A DNA stretch of 64,000 bases from RYN-230 sp963813975 (lineage in GTDB: Bacteria > Actinomycetota > Actinomycetes > Streptosporangiales > Streptosporangiaceae), in the NCBI GenBank assembly GCA_963813975.1, contig CAWFAP010000007.1, positions 62,001-126,000 on the forward strand. The letters run 5' to 3'. Positions 17,735 through 27,261 of the stretch are shown piece after piece. A program made the translations under genes and the position numbers. The first letter of the stretch is position 1; each line of letters starts with the position of its first letter. Below the pieces are notes generated by a model, which worked only from the letters and a program-made list of their open reading frames with translations, was not told where the DNA came from and ran no database searches.

Positions 17735-17737
17735 CGC

Positions 17738-20700
17738 CTAGGCCCCCGGCAGAGCCTCGTTGACCAGATGCTGGTGCTCGGCCTTATGCGCGGTCGCCGA
17801 GCCCGCGGCGGGCGGGGCGCTGTCCGGCAGCGAGATCCGGCCGATCGGGCGGCCGAGGACCGTGGGCAGATGCAGGGCCATGGTCGGCCAGGCGCCCATG
17901 TTGGCGGGCTCCTCCTGGACCCAGGTGATGTCTTCAACCCCCGGGTACCGGCCGACCTCCGCGATCAGTTCCTCGGCGGGGATCGGGTAGAGCCGCTCGA
18001 CGCGGATAATCGCGGTGTCGGTCCGGTTCTCGTCGGCGCGGCGGTGTGCCAGGTCGTAGTAGACCTTCCCCGAGCACAGCAGCACCCGGCGGACACCAGC
18101 CGGGTCCGGGTCCTGGGGATCGCTGATCACCGGGAGGAACGAGCCGCTGGCGAAGTCCGTCAGCGCCGAGGACGCCTCCTTGAGCCGGAGCATCGACTTC
18201 GGCGTGAACACCACCAGCGGGGCCCGCCGTGGCGACAGCGCCTGCCAGCGGAGCAGGTGGAAGTAGTTGGCCGGGGTGGTCGGCAGCGCGACGGTCATGT
18301 TGCCCTGGGCACACAGGCCGAGGAAACGCTCGATGCGCGCCGAGGAGTGATCCGGGCCCTGTCCCTCGTAGCCATGCGGCAGCAGCAGCACCACGCTGGA
18401 CTGCTGCCCCCACTTCTGCTCCCCGGCGCTGATGAACTCGTCCATGATCGTCTGCGCGCCGTTGACGAAGTCGCCGAACTGGGCTTCCCAGCAGACCAGT
18501 GCCTCGGGCCGGGCCACCGAGTAGCCGTACTCGAAGCCCACGGCCGCGAACTCCGAGAGCAGTGAGTCATAGGCGTGGAACCGCGCGCTGGCCGAGTTGA
18601 ACTGGCGCAGCGGGGTGTACTCCTCGCCGGTGTGCCGGTCCACCAGCACCGCGTGCCGCTGGCCGAACGTGCCCCGGCGGGTGTCCTGGCCGACCAGGCG
18701 CACCGGGTACCCGTCCATCAGCACCGACCCGAACGCCAGCAGTTCCCCGGTCGCCCAGTCGATGGCGTTCTGCTCGACCATGGTGGCCCGGCGGGCCAGC
18801 AGGGGCTGCAGCCGCGGGTGCGGGGTGAAGCCCTCCGGCAGGTTGAGCTGGGTGTCCACGATCCGCTTGATCGCCTCTTCCGAGATCGCGGTGTGGACGC
18901 TCCGGTGATCGATCGGCTCGGGGGTGGTCTCCCGCCTGACCACCGCGCCGGGGTCCATCGGCCGCTTGGCCGCTTCCCGGGTCTCGGTGAAGGCCCGCTC
19001 CAGGTGCTGCTGGTAGTCCCGCAGCGCCTGCTCGGCCTCCTCCATGGTGATGTCGCCCCGGCCGATCAGGGACTCGGTGTAGAGCTTGCGGGTGGACCGC
19101 TTGGCGTCGATCAGGTCGTACATGAGCGGCTGGGTGAACGAGGGGTTGTCCGCCTCGTTGTGACCGCGCCGCCGGTAGCAGATCATGTCGATGACGACGT
19201 CTTTCCTGAACTGCTGCCGGTAGGCGAAAGCGAGCCGGCCGACCCGGACCACCGCCTCGGGGTCGTCCCCGTTGACGTGGAAGATCGGCGCCTGGATCAT
19301 CCGCGCCACGTCCGTGGAGTACACGCTGGAGCGGGACTCCGCGGGTGCGGTGGTGAAGCCGACCTGGTTGTTCACCACGATGTGCACGGTTCCGCCGGTG
19401 CGGTAGCCCCGCAGCTGGGACAGGTTCAGCGTCTCGGCGACCACACCCTGGCCGGCGAACGCGGCGTCCCCGTGGATCAGCAGGGGCAGCACCGTGAAGC
19501 CGGGCTCGCCCATGTCGATAACGTCCTGCTTGGCCCGCACCACGCCCTCGAGTACGGGGTTGACCGCCTCGAGGTGGCTCGGGTTGGCCACCAGGGACGT
19601 CGGGATCGTGACGCCGTCGCTCGCGGTGAACACGCCGCTCGCGCCCAGGTGGTACTTCACGTCACCCGAGCCGTGCGTGCTGCGCGGGTCCAGGTTGCCC
19701 TCGAACTCCTGGAAGATCTGTGCGTAGGACTTGCCGATGATGTTGGCCAGCACGTTGAGCCGGCCCCGGTGCGCCATGCCCATCACGGCCTCGTCCAGCG
19801 ACGCTTGGGCGGCCTCGGTGAGCACCGCGTCCACCAGCGGGATCAGCGCCTCCGCGCCCTCCAGCGAGAACCGGCGCTGGCCCACGAACTTGGTCTGCAG
19901 GAACATCTCGAACGCCTCGGCCACGTTCAGCCGGGACAGGATCTGCATCTGCTCGTCGTGCCCGGCCCGGTCGTGCGGCCGCTCGACCCGCTCCTGGATC
20001 CAGGCCCGCTCGTCAGGGTTCTGGATGTGCATGTACTCCACGCCGACCGTGCGGCAGTAGGAGTCCCGCAGCACGCCCAGGATCTCCCGGAGCTTCATCA
20101 GCGGCTTGCCGCCGAACCCGCCGGTGGCGAACACCCGCTCCAGGTCCCACAGGGTCAGGCCGTGCTGATTGATATCCAGATCGGGGTGCTTGCGCTGCTT
20201 GTACTCCAGCGGGTCGGTGTCGGCCATGAGGTGACCGCGGACCCGGTAAGCGTGGATGAGCTCGTGCACCCGGGCCGACTTGGTGATGTCGTCCTCGTGG
20301 CCGGCCGGGATGTCCCGTACCCAGCGCACCGGCTCGTAGGGGATCGTCAGCGCCTGGAAGACCTCGTCCCAGAAGCCGTTCTCGCCCAGCAGCAGCTGGT
20401 GGATCTGGCGCAGGAACTCGCCGGACTGCGCGCCCTGGATGATCCGGTGGTCGTACGTGGAGGTGAGGGTGACCGACTTGCTGATGGCCAGCCGGGTCAT
20501 GGTCTCCTCTGCCGCGCCCTGGTAGGCGGCGGGGTACTCCATCGCCCCGACCCCGACGATGCAGCCCTGCCCCGCCATCAGCCGCGGCACCGAGTGCTCG
20601 GTGCCTATCGTGCCCGGGTTGGTCAGGCTGATCGTGGTGCCCGCGTAGTCGTCCACGGTGAGCTTCCCGGCCCGGGCCCGGCGGACCACGTCCTCGTAGG

Positions 20701-21636
20701 CCATCCAGAACTGGCGGAAGTCCATCGCCTCCGCGGCCTTGACCGCGGGCACCAGGAGCTGGCGCGACCCGTCCTTGCCGGCCACGTCGATGGCCAGGCC
20801 CAGGTTGATGTGCGGCGGCTCGGCGATCGCGGGCTTGCCGTCCGCTTCGGTGTAGGCGTGGTTCATCTCCGGGACCGCACCCAGCGCCTTCACCACCGCG
20901 TACCCGATCAGGTGGGTGAACGACACCTTTCCGCCCCGGCCGCGGGCCAGGTGGTTGTTGATGACGATGCGGTTGTCGATCAGCAGCTTGGCGGGGACGG
21001 ACCGGACGCTGGTCGCGGTGGGGACGCTCAGGCTCGCGGCCATGTTGACCGCAGTCCGGGCGGCCGCGCCGCGGAGCCGGGCCACCGGCGCGTCCGCCGC
21101 GGGGGCCGGGCCCGGGCTCGGGGACGTGGCTGGGGTGGGGGGCCGGCCGGGCGCGCCGGAACCTCCTCAGGCGGCGCGGCCGGCGCGGAGCTGGTGGCCT
21201 GGCTCGCCGGGGAGGCCTGGGCCGGAGCGGCGGAAGCCGGCCCGCCGTCCTGAAGGGGCGCGCTGTCCTGAGGGGGCGCGCTGTCCTGAGCGGGCGCGCC
21301 GCCCCGGCGGGCGTCCGAACCGGAGCCGTTGGCCGGGCCAGCTGCGGCCGGGCTGGGCGCGGCGGGCCGCCCCTGCTGCCCGGCGGCGCGGCTCCCGGCG
21401 GGCGGGGAGTAATCGGCGAAGAAATTCCACCACGCCATGTCGACAGAACCGGGGTCAGCCAGGTAACGCTGGTAGAGCTCGTCCACGAGCCATTCGTTCG
21501 GCCCGAAGTCCTTGCTCCCCCTGCCGTCGCCAGAATGCTCGTGCGGTGCACCCTCGCCCGCTCCGGCGGCCGGACTGCTGGGTGTTGCTTCGCTGAGATC
21601 CGCGGACTGCGGCGCCTCAGAAGACACGGCGGACAT
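17738..21636 (-). CDS. kgd: Multifunctional 2-oxoglutarate dehydrogenase/decarboxylase Kgd (frameshifted)
   Basis: The actinobacterial fusion of E2 (succinyltransferase) and E1 (ThDP-dependent 2-oxoglutarate decarboxylase) of the TCA cycle. Residues about 45-75 carry the E1 N-terminal helix (NEWLVDELYQRYLADPGSVDMAWWNFF). A Pro/Ala/Gln linker follows, then the E2 catalytic core (VPTATSVRSVPAKLLIDNRIVINNHL; active DHR motif in TYDHRIIQGA), then E1 (MAHRGRLNVLANI; HGDAAFAGQGVVAETL; RRRGHNEADNPSFTQP). The linker is broken: the first about 160 residues and the rest are in different frames, with the shift in 21128-21150 at a six-G run. One added base restores 1299 residues, the expected size, so an error is likely. 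DUF6104 follows within 3 nt. Confidence 0.92.
21249..21302. repeat. Three 18-bp tandem units in the kgd linker
   Basis: Units at 21249-21266, 21267-21284 and 21285-21302 encode the repeated xQDSAP hexapeptide of the flexible linker between the E1 helix and the E2 core. Confidence 0.8.
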
Positions 21637-21721
21637 CGCCCTCTTCCGATGTTGGTATTTCTGTCACTCCACGGCCTCCCAGGCTACCGCCGCGGCAGGG
21701 CCCTGGGGCCGGGCCTCATCC

Positions 21722-22675
21722 TCATGATCGCGCGGACATGCGGTCCCTGTCATGCGGTGAGAGCCAGTTCACATACGGTCCCTTGGGCACGATGCGGCTC
21801 GGGTTGATCCAGTCCTGGGTCTGGAAGTAATGCCGCTTGATCTGATCGAAGTCCGTCGTGTCACCGAAGCCCGGAAGCTGATAGAGGTCCCGCGCGTACC
21901 CCCACAGCCCCGGGTAGTCCACCAGCCGGTTCAGGTTGCACTTGTAATGGGTGTGGTAGACGGCGTCGAAACGGGCCAATGTGGGATAAAGCCGTACGTC
22001 GGCCTCGGTGATATTGCTGCCCAGCAGGAACCTGCGCCGGGTCAGCCGTTCCTCCAGCGCGCTCAGCGTGCTGAACAGGGCGTCGAACGCCTCCTCGTAG
22101 GCCGCCTGGCTGGTGGCCAGCCCGGCCTTGTAGACGCCGTTGTTGACCGCGTGATAGATCAGCGTGCTCAGCGCGTCGATCTCGGCCCGCTGCGGCACGG
22201 GGTACAGGTCGGGCGAGCCGGGCCGGTGGTAACCGCGGAACTCGGTCTCGAACGTGACCGTGATCTGCTGGAAGTCGTTCTCGACGATGCGCTGGCTGCG
22301 GGTGTCCCAGACGAACGGAACCGTGAACCGGCCCCGGTAGCCCGGGTCGGTGGTGAGGTAGAGATCCGAGACGAACCGGGCGCCGCTGACCGGGTCCACG
22401 CCTCCGGTGGCGGCCGGGAAGCGCCAGCCGCGCTCGTCCCGGATCGGGTCCACCAGGCTGAGCCCGATGACCCGCTCCAGCCCGAGCAGCCCGCGCACGA
22501 TCAGCGCACGATGCGCCCAGGGATCCGCCAGCGAGGCGTACAGCTGGTAGCGCCCCGGTTCTGCCAGGTACCCGCTCGATCCATCGCCTGTGATCCGCGT
22601 GGCGAATACGTTCGCCGGACGGACGAAGCCACCCGAAGGCAGGACTTCAGGGCCAGTGTCGGGAATAACTGGCAT
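21722..22675 (-). CDS. Xi-class glutathione-S-transferase-like protein, active-site Cys replaced
   Basis: A protein of about 317 residues of the ECM4/YqjG (glutathionyl-hydroquinone reductase, Xi GST) family. Typical segments are RFLLGSNITEADVRLYPTLARFD, YKCNLNRLVDYPGLWGYARDLYQLPG and the C-terminal INPSRIVPKGP. In the family the catalytic cysteine is in a CPWAHR box; here the codon is GAT, giving DPWAHR. No other cysteine is near that helix. Actinobacteria use mycothiol rather than glutathione, so the thiol partner would differ anyway. GAGGAGG-type sites precede ATG 22678 and 22675; the latter is spaced better. It is transcribed toward kgd. Confidence 0.85.
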   Translation of the reverse strand: MPVIPDTGPEVLPSGGFVRPANVFATRITGDGSSGYLAEPGRYQLYASLADPWAHRALIVRGLLGLERVIGLSLVDPIRDERGWRFPAATGGVDPVSGARFVSDLYLTTDPGYRGRFTVPFVWDTRSQRIVENDFQQITVTFETEFRGYHRPGSPDLYPVPQRAEIDALSTLIYHAVNNGVYKAGLATSQAAYEEAFDALFSTLSALEERLTRRRFLLGSNITEADVRLYPTLARFDAVYHTHYKCNLNRLVDYPGLWGYARDLYQLPGFGDTTDFDQIKRHYFQTQDWINPSRIVPKGPYVNWLSPHDRDRMSARS

Positions 22676-23438
22676 CATCCTCCCTCCTGCCGGCGGCACC
22701 ATCGCGTCCGAATGTCAGCAGATGATGGCCGGCCTGGTCGCCGGGCGGTAGAGGCGCCGCCAGACTACGGGCGAGGTGGCACAAACCGCACAGGCCCAGT
22801 GGCTAGCATCGCACCCGAACGCACTGCGTTTCCCGGAGAGGGCAAGGCCGGGTTCCGGCCGAGGCCAAGGCCAGCTGTGCTGGGGAGGCCAGGGCCGGAC
22901 CTCGCCCGGGTAGTACCGGGGAGATTCTCACCGGAGCCGGGCCACTCTGGGAGAGGCGCGCTCGGCGGGATCAGCTGGGGCCCCGGATACCGCCTGCCCG
23001 GCTGCGGGTGGCTCCGCGTACGCGGCGATCGAGTGCACGGCCGGCACCGGCGTGGCGGTCGTGCTGGCGATCGTGGTGTCCGCCGCGGTGGTGTTCCGGA
23101 CGATCCGGCGGCACCGCCGCGGGGAGGCTGGCCTGGTCAGCGACCCGCTCATTCCGGACGTGGCCGCGCTGGACGTGGCCCTCCCGGATGTGGTGATAAC
23201 GGATACGGCCAGGCGGGACGCGGGCGGCCCGGGAAGCGGGGGCGTGGTCCACCCGGCCGGCCCGGAACGCCCCGGCTGAACGAGGTTCGTGCATGTTTGT
23301 CCGCCGGTGCGGACCAGGTCCGGTAGCTCCGGGCTACTAAATCAGCACGCAGGGAAGATTTCCTCCCCCAGGCCGGATCGCGTGAGCGGGCCGGGACCGG
23401 GCCCATGCCTAGCATGGGTAATCAGGAGGTGGCGGAAA
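22676..23438. other. 763-bp interval with at most one small gene
   Basis: Upstream of the GST-like gene (minus) and the BlaI-type gene (plus). Apart from a possible small membrane ORF at 23052-23279, no conserved gene, RNA or repeat is recognisable. The GC-rich stretch 22850-23000 codes nothing convincing in any frame. Confidence 0.4.
23052..23279 (+). CDS. Possible small single-pass membrane protein
   Basis: A 75-residue frame from GTG 23052 with strong G/C third positions. The first 17 residues form a hydrophobic helix, followed by a basic stop-transfer (RTIRRHRRGE) and an acidic, proline-poor tail (SDPLIPDVAALDVALPDV). The frame stays open upstream to about 22940 but has no ATG, GTG or TTG there, and no good ribosome site precedes 23052. 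The start is therefore uncertain and an upstream frameshift is possible. Not recognised as any family. Confidence 0.35.
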   Translation: MAVVLAIVVSAAVVFRTIRRHRRGEAGLVSDPLIPDVAALDVALPDVVITDTARRDAGGPGSGGVVHPAGPERPG

Positions 23439-23813
23439 GTGCGCGAGTTCGGTGAGCTCGAGTCCGCGATCATGGACGTCGTATGGGCCGGTGATCGGGC
23501 GTACTTAGTGCGGGAGGTCCGCGAGCGCCTCTCTTACAACCGCGCCCTCGCCTATACGACCGTGATGACGGTCATGAACATCTTGTACGGCAAGGGCGTC
23601 CTGTGCCGGGAGAAGCACGGCCGCGCCTGGCGTTACTGGCCCTCGGAGTCCCGGGAGGAGCACGATGCCCGGCTGATGGCCGAGGTGCTGCGTTCCGGCG
23701 GCAACGAGCACATCACGATGATGCGGTTCGTCGAGCGGGTCAGTGACGAGGAGCGGGAAACCCTGCGCAACGCCGTCCTGCACACCAACGGGCCGCGGCT
23801 GGCGGCCTCGTAG
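23439..23813 (+). CDS. BlaI/MecI/CopY-family transcriptional repressor
   Basis: A 124-residue winged-helix repressor. The N-terminal helix FGELESAIMDVVWAG, the recognition region RALAYTTVMTVMNILYGKGVL and the C-terminal dimerisation segment (MRFVERVSDEERETLRNAV) are in the usual order. GTG 23439 follows AGGAGG (23424-23429) at 9-nt spacing. BlaI proteins are normally inactivated by proteolysis by a BlaR-type membrane protease. No blaR-like gene is adjacent, so its target and signal are unknown. Confidence 0.88.
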   Translation: MREFGELESAIMDVVWAGDRAYLVREVRERLSYNRALAYTTVMTVMNILYGKGVLCREKHGRAWRYWPSESREEHDARLMAEVLRSGGNEHITMMRFVERVSDEERETLRNAVLHTNGPRLAAS

Positions 23814-23818
23814 CCGCC

Positions 23819-23844
23819 CCGGAGTGGCCGGTCTGCCACTCCGG
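23819..23844. terminator. Convergent terminator between blaI-type gene and amidase
   Basis: Perfect 10-bp arms CCGGAGTGGC (23819-23828) and GCCACTCCGG (23835-23844) with a 6-nt loop, in the gap between two converging stop codons. Confidence 0.7.
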
Positions 23845-23882
23845 CTGCTGGCCGCTCAGCCATGCGGTTAGCAGCTGCCCGG

Positions 23883-24710
23883 TTAGCTGCTGTGTCCGAC
23901 GGCCGGGCCGAACAGGTCCTCGCGACGGTGTTCCAGGCATGGGAGCGTGTCCCGGATCCTCGCGGTAAGCGCGGTGTCCACTTCCCCGACCGCGACCCCC
24001 GGGAACGGCCCCAGGTCCAGCCGGACCGTGCCCATGGGGTCGACGAGCATGCTGCGGCCGATCCCGGTCGGAGCGCGGGTCCGGGGCGACTCCGGGTCGG
24101 GCACCTGCCCCGCGGCGGCGACCCACACCGTGTTCTCGATCGCCCGGGCGCGCACCAGCGTGACCCAGTGCTCCTCCTTGAACAGCCCGGCGGCCCAGGC
24201 GGCCGGGACCACGAGCAGGTCGGCGCCCTGGGCCACGAGGCTGCGGGCCAGCTCGGGAAACCGGATGTCGTAACAAGTCAGCATGCCCACGCGGAGGCCG
24301 GCGAGGTCGGTGAGCACCGGGGCGGACCCCGGCGCGACCACCTTGGACTCCGTCTCGCCGAGCGAGTCGAACAAGTGGATCTTGCGGTACGCCGCGACCC
24401 GCCGCCCGGCCGCGTCGTAGCCGACCGCGGTGTTGTAGACGCGGCCATCCGGAGCGGGCTCGAACACCCCCGCGACCAGGGCCACCCCCGCGTCGCGGGC
24501 GGCCCCGGCCAGTCCCGCCCCGAACGGGCCGTCCAGCGGCTCCGCCACGGCCAGCAAATCCGTGCCGAACCGGGCCTGCGTCGCCTCCGGGAACACGGCC
24601 AGGCTGGCGCCGCCGCGGGCCGCGTCATCGAGCGCCGCGCGGACCCGGGTGAGGTTCACCGCCGGGTCCGGGCTGACCGGCAGCTGGCCGAGCGCAATCC
24701 GCATCCGCAT
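23883..24710 (-). CDS. Carbon-nitrogen hydrolase, omega-amidase (Nit2)-like
   Basis: A 275-residue nitrilase-superfamily amidase. The catalytic triad is visible: Glu in LAVFPEATQ, Lys in YRKIHLFD and Cys in LTCYDIRFPEL. Sequence character is that of the omega-amidase branch, which hydrolyses 2-oxoglutaramate or 2-oxosuccinamate. ATG 24710 is taken as start; the frame remains open for almost 2 kb upstream but that reading is antisense to other genes. It is divergent, with an 87-bp gap, from a glutamine-transaminase-like gene, which suggests the two act together (see the aminotransferase entry). Confidence 0.82.
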   Translation of the reverse strand: MRMRIALGQLPVSPDPAVNLTRVRAALDDAARGGASLAVFPEATQARFGTDLLAVAEPLDGPFGAGLAGAARDAGVALVAGVFEPAPDGRVYNTAVGYDAAGRRVAAYRKIHLFDSLGETESKVVAPGSAPVLTDLAGLRVGMLTCYDIRFPELARSLVAQGADLLVVPAAWAAGLFKEEHWVTLVRARAIENTVWVAAAGQVPDPESPRTRAPTGIGRSMLVDPMGTVRLDLGPFPGVAVGEVDTALTARIRDTLPCLEHRREDLFGPAVGHSS

Positions 24711-24797
24711 GTGCGCAGCGTAAACCACCGGAACGGGGCGCAGCAGGGGCCGGCTGGCCAGGGCAGGCCGGCCGTGAGGGTGTGATCTGATGGCGGT

Positions 24798-25964
24798 GTG
24801 GACCGACCATTGCTGAACCGCAGGCTCACGGGCATGGGCACGACGATCTTCGCCGAGATGTCGGCGCTGGCCCTGACGACCGGGTCGGTCAACCTCGGCC
24901 AGGGCTTCCCGGACACCGACGGCCCGGCCGAGATCGCCGCTGCGGCCGCGGCGGCGATCCTGGAAGGCCGGGGAAACCAGTACCCCCCGGGCCCGGGCAT
25001 TCCCGAGCTGCGGCACGCAGTCGCCGGCCACCAGAAGCGTTTCTACGGCGTGGACGTCGACCCGGACCGTGAGGTGCTGGTCACCGCGGGCGCCACCGAG
25101 GCCATCGCCGCCGCGCTGATCGCGCTCCTCGAACCGGGCGACGAAGCTATCGCTTTCGAGCCCTACTACGACTCCTACGCCGCCTGCGTGGCCATGGCGG
25201 GTGCCACCCGGGTTCCGGTCACCCTGCGGCCGCCCGGGTTCCGCCCCGACCTGGACGCGCTGCGGGCCGCCATCACCCCCCGCACCCGGCTGCTGCTGCT
25301 GAACACGCCGCACAACCCCACCGGGGCGGTGTTCACCCGGGCCGAGCTGGCCGGGATCGCCGCGCTGGCCTGCGAGCACGACCTGCTGGTGGTGTCCGAC
25401 GAGGTCTACGAGCACCTGGTCTTCGAGGGCGAGCACATCCCGATCGCCACCCTGCCCGGCATGCGCGAGCGCACCGTGACCATCAGCTCGGCGGCCAAGA
25501 CGTTCTCGTTCACCGGCTGGAAGATCGGCTGGGTCACCGGCACCCCGGAGCTGGTGACCGCGGTCCGCACCGTCAAGCAGTTCCTCACCTATGTCACCGG
25601 CGGCCCGTTCCAGTACGCGGTGGCCCAGGCGCTCGCCCTGCCCGACAGCTACTTCGCGTCGATCAGCGCCGACCTGCGGGGCAAGCGTGATCTGCTCTGC
25701 GCAGGCCTGGCCGACGTGGGCTTCGAGGTGTTCCGGCCGGCCGGCACCTTCTTCGTGACCACGGACGTGCGGTCGCTGGGCGAGCCGGACGGGATGGAGT
25801 TCTGCCGGGAACTGCCCGCCCGCGCGGGCGTGGTCGCCATCCCGAGCTCGGTGTTCTACGACAACGTCGAGGCGGGCCAGTCCCAGGTCCGGTTCGCCTT
25901 CTGCAAGAAGGAGGAGGTGCTGCGCGAGGCGCTGGCTCGCCTGGCGCGCCGGGGCCTTGCCTAG
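24798..25964 (+). CDS. PLP aminotransferase, glutamine transaminase/DapC-like
   Basis: A 388-residue class I aminotransferase starting at GTG 24798. The PLP lysine is in SSAAKTFSFTGWKIGW; the start of the enzyme (VNLGQGFPDTDGP), the TPHNPTGAVFT loop and SDEVYEHLVF are those of the kynurenine/glutamine transaminase K and YbdL/MtnE group. Actinobacterial homologues are often labelled N-succinyldiaminopimelate aminotransferase, so DapC is the alternative. Its divergent neighbour is an omega-amidase-like hydrolase. Together they would transaminate glutamine with an oxo-acid (for example 4-methylthio-2-oxobutyrate) and clear the 2-oxoglutaramate. The pairing is known in B. subtilis (mtnE/mtnU) and in animals. 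Confidence 0.85.
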   Translation: MDRPLLNRRLTGMGTTIFAEMSALALTTGSVNLGQGFPDTDGPAEIAAAAAAAILEGRGNQYPPGPGIPELRHAVAGHQKRFYGVDVDPDREVLVTAGATEAIAAALIALLEPGDEAIAFEPYYDSYAACVAMAGATRVPVTLRPPGFRPDLDALRAAITPRTRLLLLNTPHNPTGAVFTRAELAGIAALACEHDLLVVSDEVYEHLVFEGEHIPIATLPGMRERTVTISSAAKTFSFTGWKIGWVTGTPELVTAVRTVKQFLTYVTGGPFQYAVAQALALPDSYFASISADLRGKRDLLCAGLADVGFEVFRPAGTFFVTTDVRSLGEPDGMEFCRELPARAGVVAIPSSVFYDNVEAGQSQVRFAFCKKEEVLREALARLARRGLA

Positions 25965-25971
25965 CAGCCCG

Positions 25972-27219
25972 GTGCCTGGCGGCGGCACCCCCGGCAGCGC
26001 CGCCCCGGGCCGGGTACCTGGCCGCAGCGCCCCAGGCGGCGGCATCCCCCGCACCGGAGCGCCCGCCGACGGCGCGTCCGTGGCGTCCGGCGACGGCGTG
26101 TTCGGAGCCGATCTGTACGGCCAGCTGCCCACCGCGGGCAACCTGGTCTTCTCCCCGGCCAGCATCGCCACCGCCCTGCGCCTGGTGCTGCTCGGGGCCC
26201 GGGGCGAGACGGCGGCCCAGGTCGCCGCGGCCCTGCACCTGCCCAGCCCGCACGACGCCGGTCCGGGCCTGCGGGCCGGGTCGGCGCTGCTGGGTGACCT
26301 GGCCGCCGGGGAGCTGACCCTGCGCGCGCCGAACACCGTGTGGCTGCAGTCGGGCCTGCCGCTCGAGCCCGGTCTCACCGCGGCCCTGGCCGCGGCGGCG
26401 GCCGTGGCGCTGCGCGACGCCGACTTCCGCGGGGCCGCGGACCAGGCCAGGCGGGAGATCAACCAGTTCATCGCGGAACAGACCGAGGGCAAGATCAGCG
26501 ACCTGCTCAGCCCCGGCGTGATCGACCCGGACACGCGCCTGGTCCTGGCCAGTGCGGTGTACCTGAAAGCGGCCTGGGCGCACCCGTTCCGGCCCGGCGC
26601 CACCCAGAATGCTCCCTTCCACCCGGACATGGGCACCCAGCTCACGGTGCCCACCATGCGGGTCCAGGCCCGGCTGCGGTACCTGCGTGGCGACGGCTTC
26701 CAGGCGGTGGAGCTGCCCTACGCGGACGCCCGGCTCGGCATGGTGATCGTCCTTCCGGACGGCTCGGCCGGCCCGGGGACCGGCGCCCCGGCCGCTCACG
26801 GTCCCGGTACCGCCGTCTACCCTGGCCCGCTCGGCGGCCTGCTGGCCGGGCTCGCGCCGCGGCAGGTCAGCCTGGCCCTCCCGCGCTTCCGGGTGACGAG
26901 CGGTTTCGGGCTGCGCCCCGTGCTGGCCGCACTCGGCATGCCGCTGGCGTTCAGCCCGGAAGCGGACTTCAGCGGCATCACCGCCGCTCAGCGGCTGCGC
27001 ATCGACGAGGTGGTGCACAAGGCCTACGTCAACGTGAACGAAGAGGGCACCGAAGCGGCCGCGGCCACGGCCCTGGTGATGACGGCATCGGCGCGGATCA
27101 TGGACCCCGAGCCGCCGGTGGAGATGGTGGTGGACCGCCCGTTCCTGTTCGCGATCACCGACCCGCAGACCGGGCTGCCGCTGTTCCTCGGCCGCGTCAC
27201 CGACCCAGCTGCGGGCTGA
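25972..27219 (+). CDS. Serpin family protease inhibitor
   Basis: A 415-residue serpin. The core folds are visible: NLVFSPASIATALRLVLLGARGETAAQ, RLVLASAVYLKAAWAHPF, the HKAYVNVNEEGTEAAAATA hinge and the C-terminal FLFAITDPQTGLPLFLGRV. The hinge has Gly at P15, Thr at P14 and Ala at P12-P9, the pattern of inhibitory serpins. By spacing, P1 falls at Ser or next to Ala in TASAR, which suggests an elastase- or subtilase-like target. No signal peptide is evident, so it may be cytosolic. GTG 25972 is a guess: the first about 40 residues are Gly/Pro-rich and true start codons up to 26098 are possible. Starts about 8 nt past the aminotransferase stop. Confidence 0.85.
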   Translation: MPGGGTPGSAAPGRVPGRSAPGGGIPRTGAPADGASVASGDGVFGADLYGQLPTAGNLVFSPASIATALRLVLLGARGETAAQVAAALHLPSPHDAGPGLRAGSALLGDLAAGELTLRAPNTVWLQSGLPLEPGLTAALAAAAAVALRDADFRGAADQARREINQFIAEQTEGKISDLLSPGVIDPDTRLVLASAVYLKAAWAHPFRPGATQNAPFHPDMGTQLTVPTMRVQARLRYLRGDGFQAVELPYADARLGMVIVLPDGSAGPGTGAPAAHGPGTAVYPGPLGGLLAGLAPRQVSLALPRFRVTSGFGLRPVLAALGMPLAFSPEADFSGITAAQRLRIDEVVHKAYVNVNEEGTEAAAATALVMTASARIMDPEPPVEMVVDRPFLFAITDPQTGLPLFLGRVTDPAAG

Positions 27220-27261
27220 CCAGGGCTGGCCGCCGGGGACGCCGCCTGCGAAACTGGGCCC

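Noticed and set aside
18575..21253. Long open frame opposite kgd (892 codons)
   Set aside because: Pure shadow of the conserved kgd frame; its translation is Arg/Gly/His-rich low complexity with no family pattern. Similar antisense frames opposite glgP, glgB and hutU were dropped for the same reason.
17738..21636. Two separate genes instead of one kgd
   Set aside because: The split falls in a disordered linker and one base restores the standard 1299-residue fusion; an indel is simpler than a real gene fission.
24711..26657. Upstream extension of the omega-amidase frame
   Set aside because: The frame is open for 2 kb only because of GC bias and overlaps the aminotransferase and serpin genes; the amidase family starts at 24710.
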